DNA of 64,000 nucleotides from Longimicrobiales bacterium (GTDB lineage Bacteria; Gemmatimonadota; Gemmatimonadetes; Longimicrobiales; Gaopeijiaceae), in NCBI GenBank assembly GCA_029245345.1, contig JAQWPM010000021.1:248001-312000 (forward strand), read 5' to 3'. This document shows, piece by piece, positions 17,226 to 27,100 of the stretch (the first letter of the stretch is position 1; every line of letters begins with the position of its first letter). Position numbers and translations under genes: made by a program. The notes beneath the pieces were generated by a model that did no database searches, was not told the DNA's origin, and saw only the letters and a program-made list of their open reading frames with translations.

Positions 17226-18967
17226 CGCCCCTCTTCTATCGATACGGTTTCGCCTGCCGAGACCGGCCCCCTTCGAGTCCGCTCCGTGCCAGGCCATTGA
17301 ACTACGATACTGTCGACCACAGAAGCCCCGCCGAGTCCAAACTGAAGTGGCACCACAGCCGACTGCGAAAGGTACGACGACGCTGTGCGCACAAACCGTC
17401 GTTGGACGCGGGTCCCGACAAACACCGAGACCGTGGCGCCGAGTCCGTTGAGGTTGGGCGCGGCTCCTTTCAGATGTACCCCGACCCACGAAGTCGGGGG
17501 CAGGTCGTTACGGAAGAGCCGCGGGGACCCTCCGTTCACAGTGACGAGTAGATCCAAGTCACCGTCCGCATCGATATCAGCTGTGGCGAGCCCACGACCA
17601 ACCACAGGTACGGTAAAGTCGGCACCCACCGCTTGGCTCGCGTCGACGAACTTGCCCGTCCCGTCACCGATGAACAGCAGGGGACGCTGTGCAAAGGTCT
17701 GATCCTGTTGCACCGCGCTGATCCCCGGTTCGATGTGTCCATTCGCACCAACAAGGTCCGGGATTCCGTCTAGGTCGAAGTCCGCGAAGAGAACCCCGAA
17801 GGTGAGCGGAATCAGCGTCGACCTGGTCAGCCGGGCGGCACCCGCTCGGTCTTGGAACAGGTCCTCGCCAATTTCGGTGAACAGTCCGACTGGCTCGTGC
17901 GCGAAGTTGCCGATGGCAATCGACCACTGCCCCGACCCCGTCAAGTCCGCGACGTCGACGCCCATGCCGGCCCTGGCTCGCCCGGCCTCATCGAATGCGA
18001 CTCCGGCCCGCACCGCAATGTCCGTAAATGTGCCGTCCCCATCGTTGCGGTAGAGGAAGTTTCGTTGAGTGTCATTCGCGACCACGATGTCTGGCCACCC
18101 GTCATCGTTGAAGTCTGCGACGACCACACCCAGAGACTTTCCCGTCTCGTCGAGCAAGCCGGCTGCTTGGGTAACGTCCGTGAACCGCCCCGCACCGCCA
18201 TTCGCGTACAGGCGGCACGACTCACCCTGATATTGCTGCGGCGTCGCATAGGACTTGGAAGACCCGTCGATCGTGGCGTACAGGTCCGTCTCAGGGCTCC
18301 ACTGCACATAGTTGCACACGAACAGATCGAGCCATCCGTCCAAATCGACATCGACCCAGGCGGCCCCAGTCGACCAGGTGGGACTCGCGGCGTCGGGGCC
18401 GCCAGGCACTCCGGCGGAAACGGTCACATCTACGAAACGTCCACCGTCGTTGCGTAGGAGGACATTCGTCCCAGTTGCCGTCAGATAGACGTCCTGATCA
18501 CCGTCTGCGTCGTAGTCGGCCGTCGTCACGCCCATGCCGTACAAGGAGATGTCTAGGCCCGCAGCAGCGGTTACGTCCTCGAACGTCCCATCCCCACGAT
18601 TGCTGTACAGTCGCTGAGTTGGCCGGGGTCCCTCACCTGAACGTCCCTCCCACCAATCCGAGTTGACCAGCAAGAGGTCTACATCACCGTCGCTGTCATA
18701 GTCGAAGAACGCGGCGCCACTACCGATCGTCTCCGGCATCCACTTCTCTCCAAACGCTCCAGTGACGTGCTCGAACATGATTCCAGAAGATTGAGTCACG
18801 TCGACGAACACCACATCCGTCGAAGCGGAGCCCCCACCAGCGCTGGCATACGTGGGTTCTGAATACTCAGGCGCGGTATCCACAGCGGGCTCTTCACCGG
18901 AGCATCCCACGATGATCAGCGCGAGCATCAGACTTGGGGCCGGCACACTCGATTTCTTCACCTTCAT
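17222..18967 (-). CDS. FG-GAP/ASPIC-UnbV (CRTAC1 family) lipoprotein
   Basis: A 581-residue predicted lipoprotein with lipobox IIVGC (Cys22). Seven FG-GAP loops can be counted, starting with FFDYDSDGDVDLLLVN and ending with TADIDADGDLDLLVTV; the fifth, VADLTGSGQWSIAIGN, has a degenerate calcium loop. An ASPIC/UnbV domain fills the last 90 or so residues. This is the plain CRTAC1 architecture, without the helical N-terminus of the 736- and 742-residue relatives. Both ends overlap neighbours by four bases (ATGA), so it is translated in step with the pentaheme cytochrome before it and the TPR/propeller protein after it. Confidence 0.85.
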   Translation of the reverse strand: MKVKKSSVPAPSLMLALIIVGCSGEEPAVDTAPEYSEPTYASAGGGSASTDVVFVDVTQSSGIMFEHVTGAFGEKWMPETIGSGAAFFDYDSDGDVDLLLVNSDWWEGRSGEGPRPTQRLYSNRGDGTFEDVTAAAGLDISLYGMGVTTADYDADGDQDVYLTATGTNVLLRNDGGRFVDVTVSAGVPGGPDAASPTWSTGAAWVDVDLDGWLDLFVCNYVQWSPETDLYATIDGSSKSYATPQQYQGESCRLYANGGAGRFTDVTQAAGLLDETGKSLGVVVADFNDDGWPDIVVANDTQRNFLYRNDGDGTFTDIAVRAGVAFDEAGRARAGMGVDVADLTGSGQWSIAIGNFAHEPVGLFTEIGEDLFQDRAGAARLTRSTLIPLTFGVLFADFDLDGIPDLVGANGHIEPGISAVQQDQTFAQRPLLFIGDGTGKFVDASQAVGADFTVPVVGRGLATADIDADGDLDLLVTVNGGSPRLFRNDLPPTSWVGVHLKGAAPNLNGLGATVSVFVGTRVQRRFVRTASSYLSQSAVVPLQFGLGGASVVDSIVVQWPGTERTRRGPVSAGETVSIEEGR

Positions 18968-21864
18968 CGATTGATCTGCAGGCGGTGAATGGGGACGGGT
19001 TGGGCCATGATATTCGCACCGGCATCCTTGGTCCGATACGCCCTCGTGAGTTCTTGGGCGGACTCGTCGATCCCGTAGTACAGATACGCCGCTTCCGCGC
19101 GCCCAGCCTCTTCTTCCCGACCGAGGGCCCTCAGAGACAGCATACGATGATAGTGCGCGATCCTGTCCTCGGGATCGATGGCAAGGACTTCACCAAGCGC
19201 CACAAGTGCCTCATCGAATTGCTGGTCCAGGTAGAGCGTTCGCCCAAGAGCGCGCCAGCTGCCGCGGTCTTCTGGGAAGTCCTCCAGAACACGTCGGTAC
19301 GCGAGCACAGCCTCCTTGTAACGCCCGTCCTCTAAGAGCACCTGGCCCCACAGCCAAGCAACCTGTGCATTCCCCGACTCAATGACCTCGGCCCGCTCGA
19401 GGGCGTCGTACGCCTCGACCAAATTCCCTTCCGTCAGCGCGACACGCGCCCTGTTTAGTGGGCCATCGAGGCGATCAGGCTGAAGGACCTCAACTCTTGA
19501 AAACGCACTCGCGGCGGCCCGGGTATCCCCCTCCTGGAGCAGAGCGATTCCATAGTCGTTGTAGCGTGCCCATTCGTCTGCAGTGAGTTCAGCCGCACCG
19601 GCACCCCGGGACTCATCCGCCCGAGCTTCTATGACAACCGAATCGGAGGCGATTTCGGTGACCGGGAGTTCGGGAGCTTCAAAGAACTGCTTGAACCCGG
19701 CTGGGTTCGCCGCGAAGGCGAACTCCGAATAGCCGCGGTTGAACTTTCGCCAGAGCAGACGTGCCGAAACGGTTAGCGTCGAGCCCGCGAAGGCGGGCGG
19801 TAGCGCGACTTCGTAGTGCGCGAGATCCGCGGATCCCGGGCCGATCACGTTCTGATAGACGGTCACATGAATGTCTTGGGCGTTTCGTTCGTCAACCGGG
19901 TCGCCGTTTCGATCGACGATCACCGCTTTGAACGTGTGCGCCATCGGATCTAGGTGGCCGTCAGCGCCCAACAAACCACTCGCCACCAAGCGGGACCCTT
20001 CAGCATCTTCGATCGTGAACTCCAGCCAGCCCTCGTTGGAGTCGTTGGTCCCACCTGGGAAGGTGTGACCCACACCCCGGTTCCGAATTACGACATCGAA
20101 GGTCAGTGGAACACCTACCGGGACCACGGTGCCCGTCTCAGCCAACGGAAGCGCTCCCTCCACACCGGGGACACGCACAGCGAAGAGATCTACGCTGAGC
20201 TTCTCGGCCTGTAGGAAGTCCTCGATGCGCCGCAGCATCGCTGTGTCACCCCGAATGAACGGAAGCGCCGTGTTCGCCGCAGCGAACCGATGAGAGCGCA
20301 CGAGTCCGTTCTCGGCGGCGACGTCTCCCAACGGAGCGGGCTCGGGCGGCATGTGGCAGTCTTGGCAGAGCCGTCGAGCAGGTGGCAGGTAGAACGTGCG
20401 CGCCGCGTTGAGAGAAACACCGCTGTCGTCCCAGTTGTCGAACTCGTTCTGTCCGCGAAGCCATCGGTAATTATTCACCGGCTCAGAGAGACTGACCTTG
20501 TGGCACGTGGCACAGTATGCGCTCTCCTGGAAGAACGGCTTAATGAGCTGAGCTTGATGGACAGTCGGACGCGCCTTGAGAGCCACATCGTGCAGGTAAC
20601 GCGCAACAGATCCGGGCGCTGCGTCGGCAAAGAGGTACGGGTCTTCCTGCTCGTCCGCGATGTTGTAGTTGCCGTTCCCGGTCCGATCATGGATCTGGTC
20701 CATGGCGTGACACGCCAGACACGTGAGTCCGGCCTGAGCCTCTAGCGTGTTTCGATCAAAATCCCTTCCCATGTCACCTGCGAGCATGAGAGCGGGGTCG
20801 TGGCAGCCACTGCACCACTTGCTCTTCGCCTTCCCAACCCCGTCGATCTCTTCCCCCAGCGCCGCGGCGTGCTCATCCACCCACGCATTGGACTCGAGCG
20901 AGTTCTCACGAAGGCCCATGATTGTGGCTTCGTAGAAAGGATTATTAAACGACGCGAAGCGATGGGCCGACGAGGCCCACTGGTCCACGACATCGGGGTG
21001 GCAGGCCACACACGCTTCGGCCCCGATCAGCGCATCGCTCGCAAAACCACGAGCCTCGACTTCGGCCCGTACTACCTCGGGAGGCGTTCCAAATCCCGGT
21101 TCCGTCAAGATCCGCGCGGCCAGGTAGGCACCCGTCGTGGTTGTGGCGGCGGAAGGAAAGAACGGACTCTCGGGCGGGACTGCGCCGACCGGTACCCAAC
21201 CAGACGAACCGAAGCGACCCGCCAGCATGCTAGCCACATCTCGTTCAGGACCACCCGGACCGTCTGACGCGACCGTGCCACGACCCGATGACATCGCCAG
21301 GCCGCCGTGAAGCATGAACATCGCGAGCCCGCCGGCCGCCACACTCCCCAAAAAGCGCGCGAACCTTCGCCCTTCAGGTCTCGTGTAGCTCACGATTCGA
21401 TGTCCGATGTATAACCCGACTACCAGCGCACCTGAGGCTACGTGGGCCCACCACGCCCACGAATTCTCTCGACTCGCTGCAGCCGAGAGAATGAACAATC
21501 CGCTTACAACCAGGGCCACACCAAGGGCCGCGTACGGGATGCCTGTCCAGGCGGCCTCGGAGTGGAATCTGCGCCACACGGAAGGCAGGTGGGCGACCAG
21601 GAAGACCAGCATGACAGCAGCTAGAAGTAGACCCACCGCAGTGTGCGCGAGGAGCATGACCTGATAGAAACCCGGCAGGCTCGTCGCTCCAAGAGCGAAG
21701 GGAGCGAGCGCAACGTTGTCGGCGAGACGAACCAGCACGAGAAAGACCGTATCGGCGAGCATGAAGCCCGCGAGCGCGAGTGCCGCCGTCAGCAGGCGCT
21801 TCAACCAGACAGGGAGAAGCGACGGCAGCTGCGGTTTGCGCTCACGCGACGAGGACGGGGTCAC
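18964..21864 (-). CDS. Membrane-anchored pentaheme cytochrome c with TPR domain
   Basis: A 966-residue protein starting with GTG that overlaps the previous gene's stop (GTGA). The first 190 residues hold about five membrane helices, with histidine pairs on two of them (His74/His92 and His141/His155) that could hold heme b. A periplasmic region follows with five CxxCH motifs: CVACH (285-289), CSGCH (351-355), CLACH (382-386), CATCH (451-455) and CQDCH (500-504). Then come a beta-rich part and C-terminal TPR repeats. The layout fits a quinol-linked electron carrier that hands electrons to periplasmic or surface partners. The heme c sites are seen directly; heme b and the electron route are inferred. 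Confidence 0.82.
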   Translation of the reverse strand: MTPSSSRERKPQLPSLLPVWLKRLLTAALALAGFMLADTVFLVLVRLADNVALAPFALGATSLPGFYQVMLLAHTAVGLLLAAVMLVFLVAHLPSVWRRFHSEAAWTGIPYAALGVALVVSGLFILSAAASRENSWAWWAHVASGALVVGLYIGHRIVSYTRPEGRRFARFLGSVAAGGLAMFMLHGGLAMSSGRGTVASDGPGGPERDVASMLAGRFGSSGWVPVGAVPPESPFFPSAATTTTGAYLAARILTEPGFGTPPEVVRAEVEARGFASDALIGAEACVACHPDVVDQWASSAHRFASFNNPFYEATIMGLRENSLESNAWVDEHAAALGEEIDGVGKAKSKWCSGCHDPALMLAGDMGRDFDRNTLEAQAGLTCLACHAMDQIHDRTGNGNYNIADEQEDPYLFADAAPGSVARYLHDVALKARPTVHQAQLIKPFFQESAYCATCHKVSLSEPVNNYRWLRGQNEFDNWDDSGVSLNAARTFYLPPARRLCQDCHMPPEPAPLGDVAAENGLVRSHRFAAANTALPFIRGDTAMLRRIEDFLQAEKLSVDLFAVRVPGVEGALPLAETGTVVPVGVPLTFDVVIRNRGVGHTFPGGTNDSNEGWLEFTIEDAEGSRLVASGLLGADGHLDPMAHTFKAVIVDRNGDPVDERNAQDIHVTVYQNVIGPGSADLAHYEVALPPAFAGSTLTVSARLLWRKFNRGYSEFAFAANPAGFKQFFEAPELPVTEIASDSVVIEARADESRGAGAAELTADEWARYNDYGIALLQEGDTRAAASAFSRVEVLQPDRLDGPLNRARVALTEGNLVEAYDALERAEVIESGNAQVAWLWGQVLLEDGRYKEAVLAYRRVLEDFPEDRGSWRALGRTLYLDQQFDEALVALGEVLAIDPEDRIAHYHRMLSLRALGREEEAGRAEAAYLYYGIDESAQELTRAYRTKDAGANIMAQPVPIHRLQINR

Positions 21865-24071
21865 CGGCCGGCCGCCCCGAGCGAGAACGGGACACGTGCC
21901 ACGGTCTCGGTGACGCCGATCCCTTCCACGATCGTGTATTCGGTGTCCACTGACACCGGCCCGATCTCTTCGACCAGACCGGTCGTCGGCCACAGGACGC
22001 TTACACTGACCGGCCCGACCGACTGGCCCAGGCCGATGTCCAGACGGAGTGGGTTCCCTCCGAAGGAGCTTCCACTCGTCACCATTCGGTGTACCTCGCG
22101 CGACACTCCGGCGTCCGAAAAACCGACCGTAACCCGTGCGCCGATCGCGGAGCGGTTTGTAGCCTGCCCCACCAGACGCAACGTGAGTGAGTGATTTCCG
22201 TGACCGGGGTTCTGGAAGAGCACGTTACGAGCAAGGTCACCCTCGTACGCTCCGCCCATCGCGGCGAACACGTCCTGATCGCCGTCCTGGTCGATGTCAC
22301 CAAAAGCGACACCATGCCCTTTTTGGATCAGGCCGAAGCCACCTGATGTTGTCACGTCTTGGAATCCCTGCCCTCCTCCGTTCCTGAACATCCGATTGGG
22401 CATCAGTGCCTGGAAATACGCATCGCCCGTGCCGAGATACAGGTCGAGCCAACCGTCGTTGTCCAAGTCCCCGAAGTTGGAACCCATCGCGAACTGGATT
22501 CGATCCAAGCTCTGTTCGACCGTGACGTCCTCGAAGCTCCCGTCTCCCCGATTCCTGTACAGTCGAGGCACCTCAGATTGATGCGGAAGGCCAAGGTACT
22601 CGGCCGCTATGTCGCCGAAATTCGTGCGATAACCCGCAACGTAGATATCGAGCCACCCATCGTTGTCGAAGTCCCAGAACCACGTCGGAAACGCATCCAC
22701 CGGCTCTGAGACCCGCGCCTCGATCGTGCGGTCGCTAAAGCTCCACCGCCCGCCTGCCCCCGGTCCGTCGTTCCGTAACAAGACGTTCGGCGCGTTCGTC
22801 CTCGAGACGTAAAGGTCCGGCCGACCGTCGTTGTCATAGTCTCCGGAAGCGACCCCTTTCACAATTCCCACGACAGCGACCCCGACTTCCGCGGCTACGT
22901 CCGAAAAGGTCCCGTCACCTTCGTTCCTGAAAAGTTGGGTCGGGTGTACATCGGCGCCGAAGGTCTCGTTCCCAATGAACAGATCCAGCAGCCCATCCCC
23001 ATCATAGTCCAGCCAAGCGGCGGTCTGGCTCGGGTATTGGGGATCGAGCAGTCCGGCCTGTTCCGTCACATCCTGGAACGTCCCGTCGCCCCGATTCATA
23101 AGCAGCGAATTGGGCTGACCGTCCGCGAGCCAACCACCTCGAAGAACGAACACGTCCAAATCGTCATCGTTGTCGTAGTCGGCCTGAACAAGGTTTCCGC
23201 CGCCCCACAAACCCTCTAGGCCGGCGGCGCCCGTGCGGTGCTCGAACGTCCCGTCTCCCCGATTCCTGTGGTACCGGATCGGGTCGCGTAACTGCCAGGA
23301 CGTGGACATGAGATCGAGGAGCCCGTCACCGTCGAAGTCGTCCATGACTCCCCCCCCCACGTGACCTACCTCATCCACACCCAAGGCGCCGGCCACGTTC
23401 TCGAAGCGGCTGATGTCGTGTTCTGACTCAAAGACCTCCGGAGGGATCAGCAACGCACTCGGCACTCCGTCCGGATACGTGCCGGCCATCATGTGAGCGA
23501 CGTTGAGCATCCATCGAGATCCAAGGTTGTCCGGATCCACTTCCAGATATCTCCCGTAAACCTCGGCGGCGGCGATGGCGCCACTTGGGTCGACGTGGAC
23601 GCCTGCCGTGGGCACTGGCACCGTACAGGCCACGGGCCCTGCTCCCGCAATGCAGTTCGCGAGTTCACCGGAGCGAAGGTGAGCGATGGCCAGGAAGTCC
23701 AGAATCGAAGCTAAAAAGCTGTGGGGAGCCCGGGCTTCTGGAGGAGCATCTCGCTGATAACGCTCCAACTCGATCAAGAGCGTCGAGAGCATCTCTGCTG
23801 CTTGGTCCAAGCGCCCGGAATAGAGCACCTGTTCAGCGACTGCGAGCCCGAAGAGGAGCGCCTCCCGCTCGGTCTCACGGGCCGGAAGCGCCAACATGGC
23901 GTGGACCATCGCGCTATTCGCGAACCGATTCCTGACCGGATCGACATTCGCAGCCAAGCCCTCTAGGCGTGCCGCCATGTCGACGGGCACCTCCGGCGAC
24001 GGAGTCCCGTCACAGCCTGACGCGATAACCGTCAATGCCAACGCCGTTGAGGCGGCCAGTGAAAAACGCAC
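21861..24071 (-). CDS. FG-GAP/ASPIC-UnbV lipoprotein with helical N-terminal domain, copy A
   Basis: A 736-residue predicted lipoprotein (lipobox VIASGC, Cys20) from the GTG at 24071, which has AGGAG upstream; an in-frame ATG at 24152 would give an unusually long signal region. About 200 helical residues resembling a TPR-like domain precede seven FG-GAP loops (first MDDFDGDGLLDLMSTS, last FGDIDQDGDQDVFAAM) and a C-terminal ASPIC/UnbV domain. It is paralogous along its whole length to the gene at 49970-52198: both share the segment before the first loop (RFANSAM/PFANEAR and YSGR), the EYPQGVP/TYPDGVP block and the loop spacing. Residue +2 after the lipid cysteine is Asp, which would mean inner-membrane retention under E. 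coli rules; whether that applies here is unknown. Confidence 0.83.
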   Translation of the reverse strand: MRFSLAASTALALTVIASGCDGTPSPEVPVDMAARLEGLAANVDPVRNRFANSAMVHAMLALPARETEREALLFGLAVAEQVLYSGRLDQAAEMLSTLLIELERYQRDAPPEARAPHSFLASILDFLAIAHLRSGELANCIAGAGPVACTVPVPTAGVHVDPSGAIAAAEVYGRYLEVDPDNLGSRWMLNVAHMMAGTYPDGVPSALLIPPEVFESEHDISRFENVAGALGVDEVGHVGGGVMDDFDGDGLLDLMSTSWQLRDPIRYHRNRGDGTFEHRTGAAGLEGLWGGGNLVQADYDNDDDLDVFVLRGGWLADGQPNSLLMNRGDGTFQDVTEQAGLLDPQYPSQTAAWLDYDGDGLLDLFIGNETFGADVHPTQLFRNEGDGTFSDVAAEVGVAVVGIVKGVASGDYDNDGRPDLYVSRTNAPNVLLRNDGPGAGGRWSFSDRTIEARVSEPVDAFPTWFWDFDNDGWLDIYVAGYRTNFGDIAAEYLGLPHQSEVPRLYRNRGDGSFEDVTVEQSLDRIQFAMGSNFGDLDNDGWLDLYLGTGDAYFQALMPNRMFRNGGGQGFQDVTTSGGFGLIQKGHGVAFGDIDQDGDQDVFAAMGGAYEGDLARNVLFQNPGHGNHSLTLRLVGQATNRSAIGARVTVGFSDAGVSREVHRMVTSGSSFGGNPLRLDIGLGQSVGPVSVSVLWPTTGLVEEIGPVSVDTEYTIVEGIGVTETVARVPFSLGAAGR

Positions 24072-24160
24072 GCCGTGATCGCTCCTGGACAAAGTAGGCG
24101 GGCCCGAGGGGCCACGAGAAGACTGGATGGAGAGGAACATGCTCGGCGCCAACTAGGCGA

Positions 24161-27100
24161 TCAAGACGGATTCCACCGGACGGTTACTTCAGTCGCTCCG
24201 CTATCTATGGCCTGTTCCACTGTCCTCCCCCACGGCCACCTCACTTCCACCGCCCGGGGAACACCGGAAAGCCCGAGGATCTGTACGGGGTCATCACTGG
24301 ACCAGTATCCGGCTCCGGAGTGGACTTCTCGGGCCGGGCCAGCCGTCCCGGCATACAGAACACGCATGGTCGCACCGATGCCCATCGGATTCCCAGGTGG
24401 GCCCACCAATCGTACTCTAAGCCCCGGCTCGGAACCTTCATTCTTGAACAGTTTGGTCTCTGCCCCGTGCTGTGCCACAGCAAGGTCGACGCGCCCATCG
24501 CCATCGAAATCCGCCATCGCTGCCCCGCGTTGGTCCCCATACGCGACGAGTCCGGAAACACGACCAGGCACTGCGGCGACACTCCCGTCGCCTCGTCCGA
24601 GCAACAAAAGTCCCCGCCCCGCGTCGTACCGAGGCGAGAATCTCTCCGTCGGGAAGAAATTCTGGGTGATCACGATGTCCTCCACTCCGTCTCCGTCCAG
24701 GTCCCCGACGCCAGCATGATGCGCGGGCGCAAGCTGCGCCTGGGTCGGTAAGGGAATGGCGTCGAAACCGGAGCCCGTGTTGAGGAAGGCCGTGTGGGCC
24801 AAAATGGTCACATGGGTCTGAAAGAGTTGAGCTGTCTCAACGCCAAAGACCTCAGCCAACGTGGCTTGGCTGTATGCCTGGAAACTGTCTAGTCGCCCCC
24901 TTACGGCCGGCAGCGCGGAGCGCACCTGTTCGTACCGAGCCAACGGAAAGAGTGGGCCACCCACCTCGCGGGCTCTCGACAAGCCGATCTCCCAGGTACC
25001 GCTCTGGTCCACATCAGCATACGCCAACGTCAGAGGGCGGTCGTTGGACGTTTTCAGTCGGGTATTCAGGCCTTCGTTGGTAGCGACCAGGTCCATGCGT
25101 CCATCACCGTTCAGATCTCCCGCGGTGATCCCACGCCATAACCCCCGGCTGCCCGCCAAGCCCCATGCGTCCGTGACGTCACTGAATCGGCCGGCATCGT
25201 TGAGGAAGAGGCGTACCGCCCCCCACTCGATCGCCAAAGCGAGGTCCGGGTCACCATCGGCATCGACGTCGGTGAACACCGCTCCGGATACCAAGCCCAG
25301 GTCAGTGAAGAGGCTGACCGAGTCCTCGAAATACTCACCGCCGTCATTGATGAGCAGTCGAGATGTAGCGGGCAGAGGGTAGAAGGCCGGCACGCTGCGC
25401 CCCCCGACGAATACATCGAGATCACCGTCACCGTCGACGTCCACCTGAGCCAGTGGCCCGACGGAGGAAAGGCTCGGCTCTGCGAGCGGCGCGGGAGCGC
25501 CGTGACCGTTCGGCTCGTAGCGCACGACTCCGGACAGCGCCCGAGCCTCCTCGGGACTTCTGGAGTCGAAACTCGTTTGGCCCGCAATAAACGCCACACC
25601 GTCGGGGCCCCACGTGGGGAGCACCGTCGTGAGGTCATGGGCGGTCACCGCACCAACCACTGAAGTGAAGCGCCCGTTGTCGTTCCGCAGCAGCGTCCTC
25701 GACTGCGCCTGACCAGCTGCGACCACAAGATCTGGATCCCCGTCACGGTCTACATCCGCCCAGGTCACCCCAGGCCCTAGCCGCGACAACTCATATGGTA
25801 GGAGAGGCTGTCGGCCGAGATCGGGAAACGCGACATCGGAATGCCGGTGCGCTATGAGATCCGAAACGTCTTGGAAGATCGGTTGGTCCAGGGTGGGGTC
25901 GCCCGGAGTCGTTGCTACAGCCCCCTCTTCGCGGATCTCGTAGACCCGATTCGCCCCTGCGGGCACTCGGGTGATGCGCCCACTCGGCCATTTCACCTCG
26001 AGCACCAGGTCGTCACTCAACGAATTCGCGGCGAAGGAGACCAAGTGCTCGGAGCTCGACAGGTACAAGCCAGCTCCGCGGACCTCCTTCTCCTGCGTAG
26101 CTACGGCTCCTCCGAGAAGTCGGATCCTGGCGCCGATGCCGTTCATGTTGGGTGCATCGCCGCGGAGACGCACAGCTACTCTCCCCGCAGTCGCTTCATT
26201 TCGCAAAAGAGCAGCCGGCATATTCAGTCGATTGATAACGGCGTCCAAATCGCCATCGCCGTCCAGGTCGCCGAGGGCGATCCCGTGGGACACGTCGGGC
26301 TCCGATGCGAAACCCCACTCCTCCGCGACCTCGCTGAAGGTCAGGTCCCCGTTGTTACGGAAGGCGCGGTTCCGCGTGGGGAGGTCCGGGTAAAGAGACT
26401 TCGCTTCCCTCCACGTCATTGCTCCCCTCAATCCAGAAATCCGCTCGAAGGCGTCGCCGTCCCGCATGTCGCGACCGTGCCCGTTCACAGCAAGAAGGTC
26501 TTCGAAGCCGTCCAGATCCACGTCCAGAAACACGCTCCCCCAGGTCCATTCGGATCCGTCCACCCCGGCCATCTCGGCGATCTGGGCCCAAGTGCCGTCT
26601 CCTCGTCCCAAGAAGAGGGTGTTACGCCCTACCTGGGGCCGGTCGGCCACCGCACCGATGGGCTTTTCGATCGCGGCATGGAGCGGTACCTGAGTCAACC
26701 GCCGTGCTGGATCCGAGCTCAACATGTCCGCAACGAAGAAATCCATGTGGCCATCGCGATCCACGTCGGCGAAGTCCACAGCCATGGAGGCGTGACTGGT
26801 CGTTCGCAGCGCGAAGGGTGCGGCTGCCGTGAACGTGCCCGCACCGTCGTTGATCCAAAGCTGATCCGGATCGTCAAAATCGTTGCACACGTACAGATCG
26901 GGATCCCCGTCTGCGTCTACGTCGAAGAAGCCGACAGCGAGTCCGAAGTCGTCGAGGTCACGCGTGAGGGGTCGCCCGTCCTGATCCAAGAAGCGGCCTT
27001 CAGTCCAAGACACTGCCGCGAAGGCTCCCGTTCCATCGTTCAAATAGAGCCGGTCAGTGTCGGCTTGTTCGACGGCCACCTCTACCCCGTCTCGTGTCTC

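Noticed and set aside
17226-17489. N-terminal extension of the TPR/propeller lipoprotein to 17489
   Set aside because: It overlaps the upstream gene for 264 bp and would hide the signal peptide; the ATGA overlap at 17225 explains the start.
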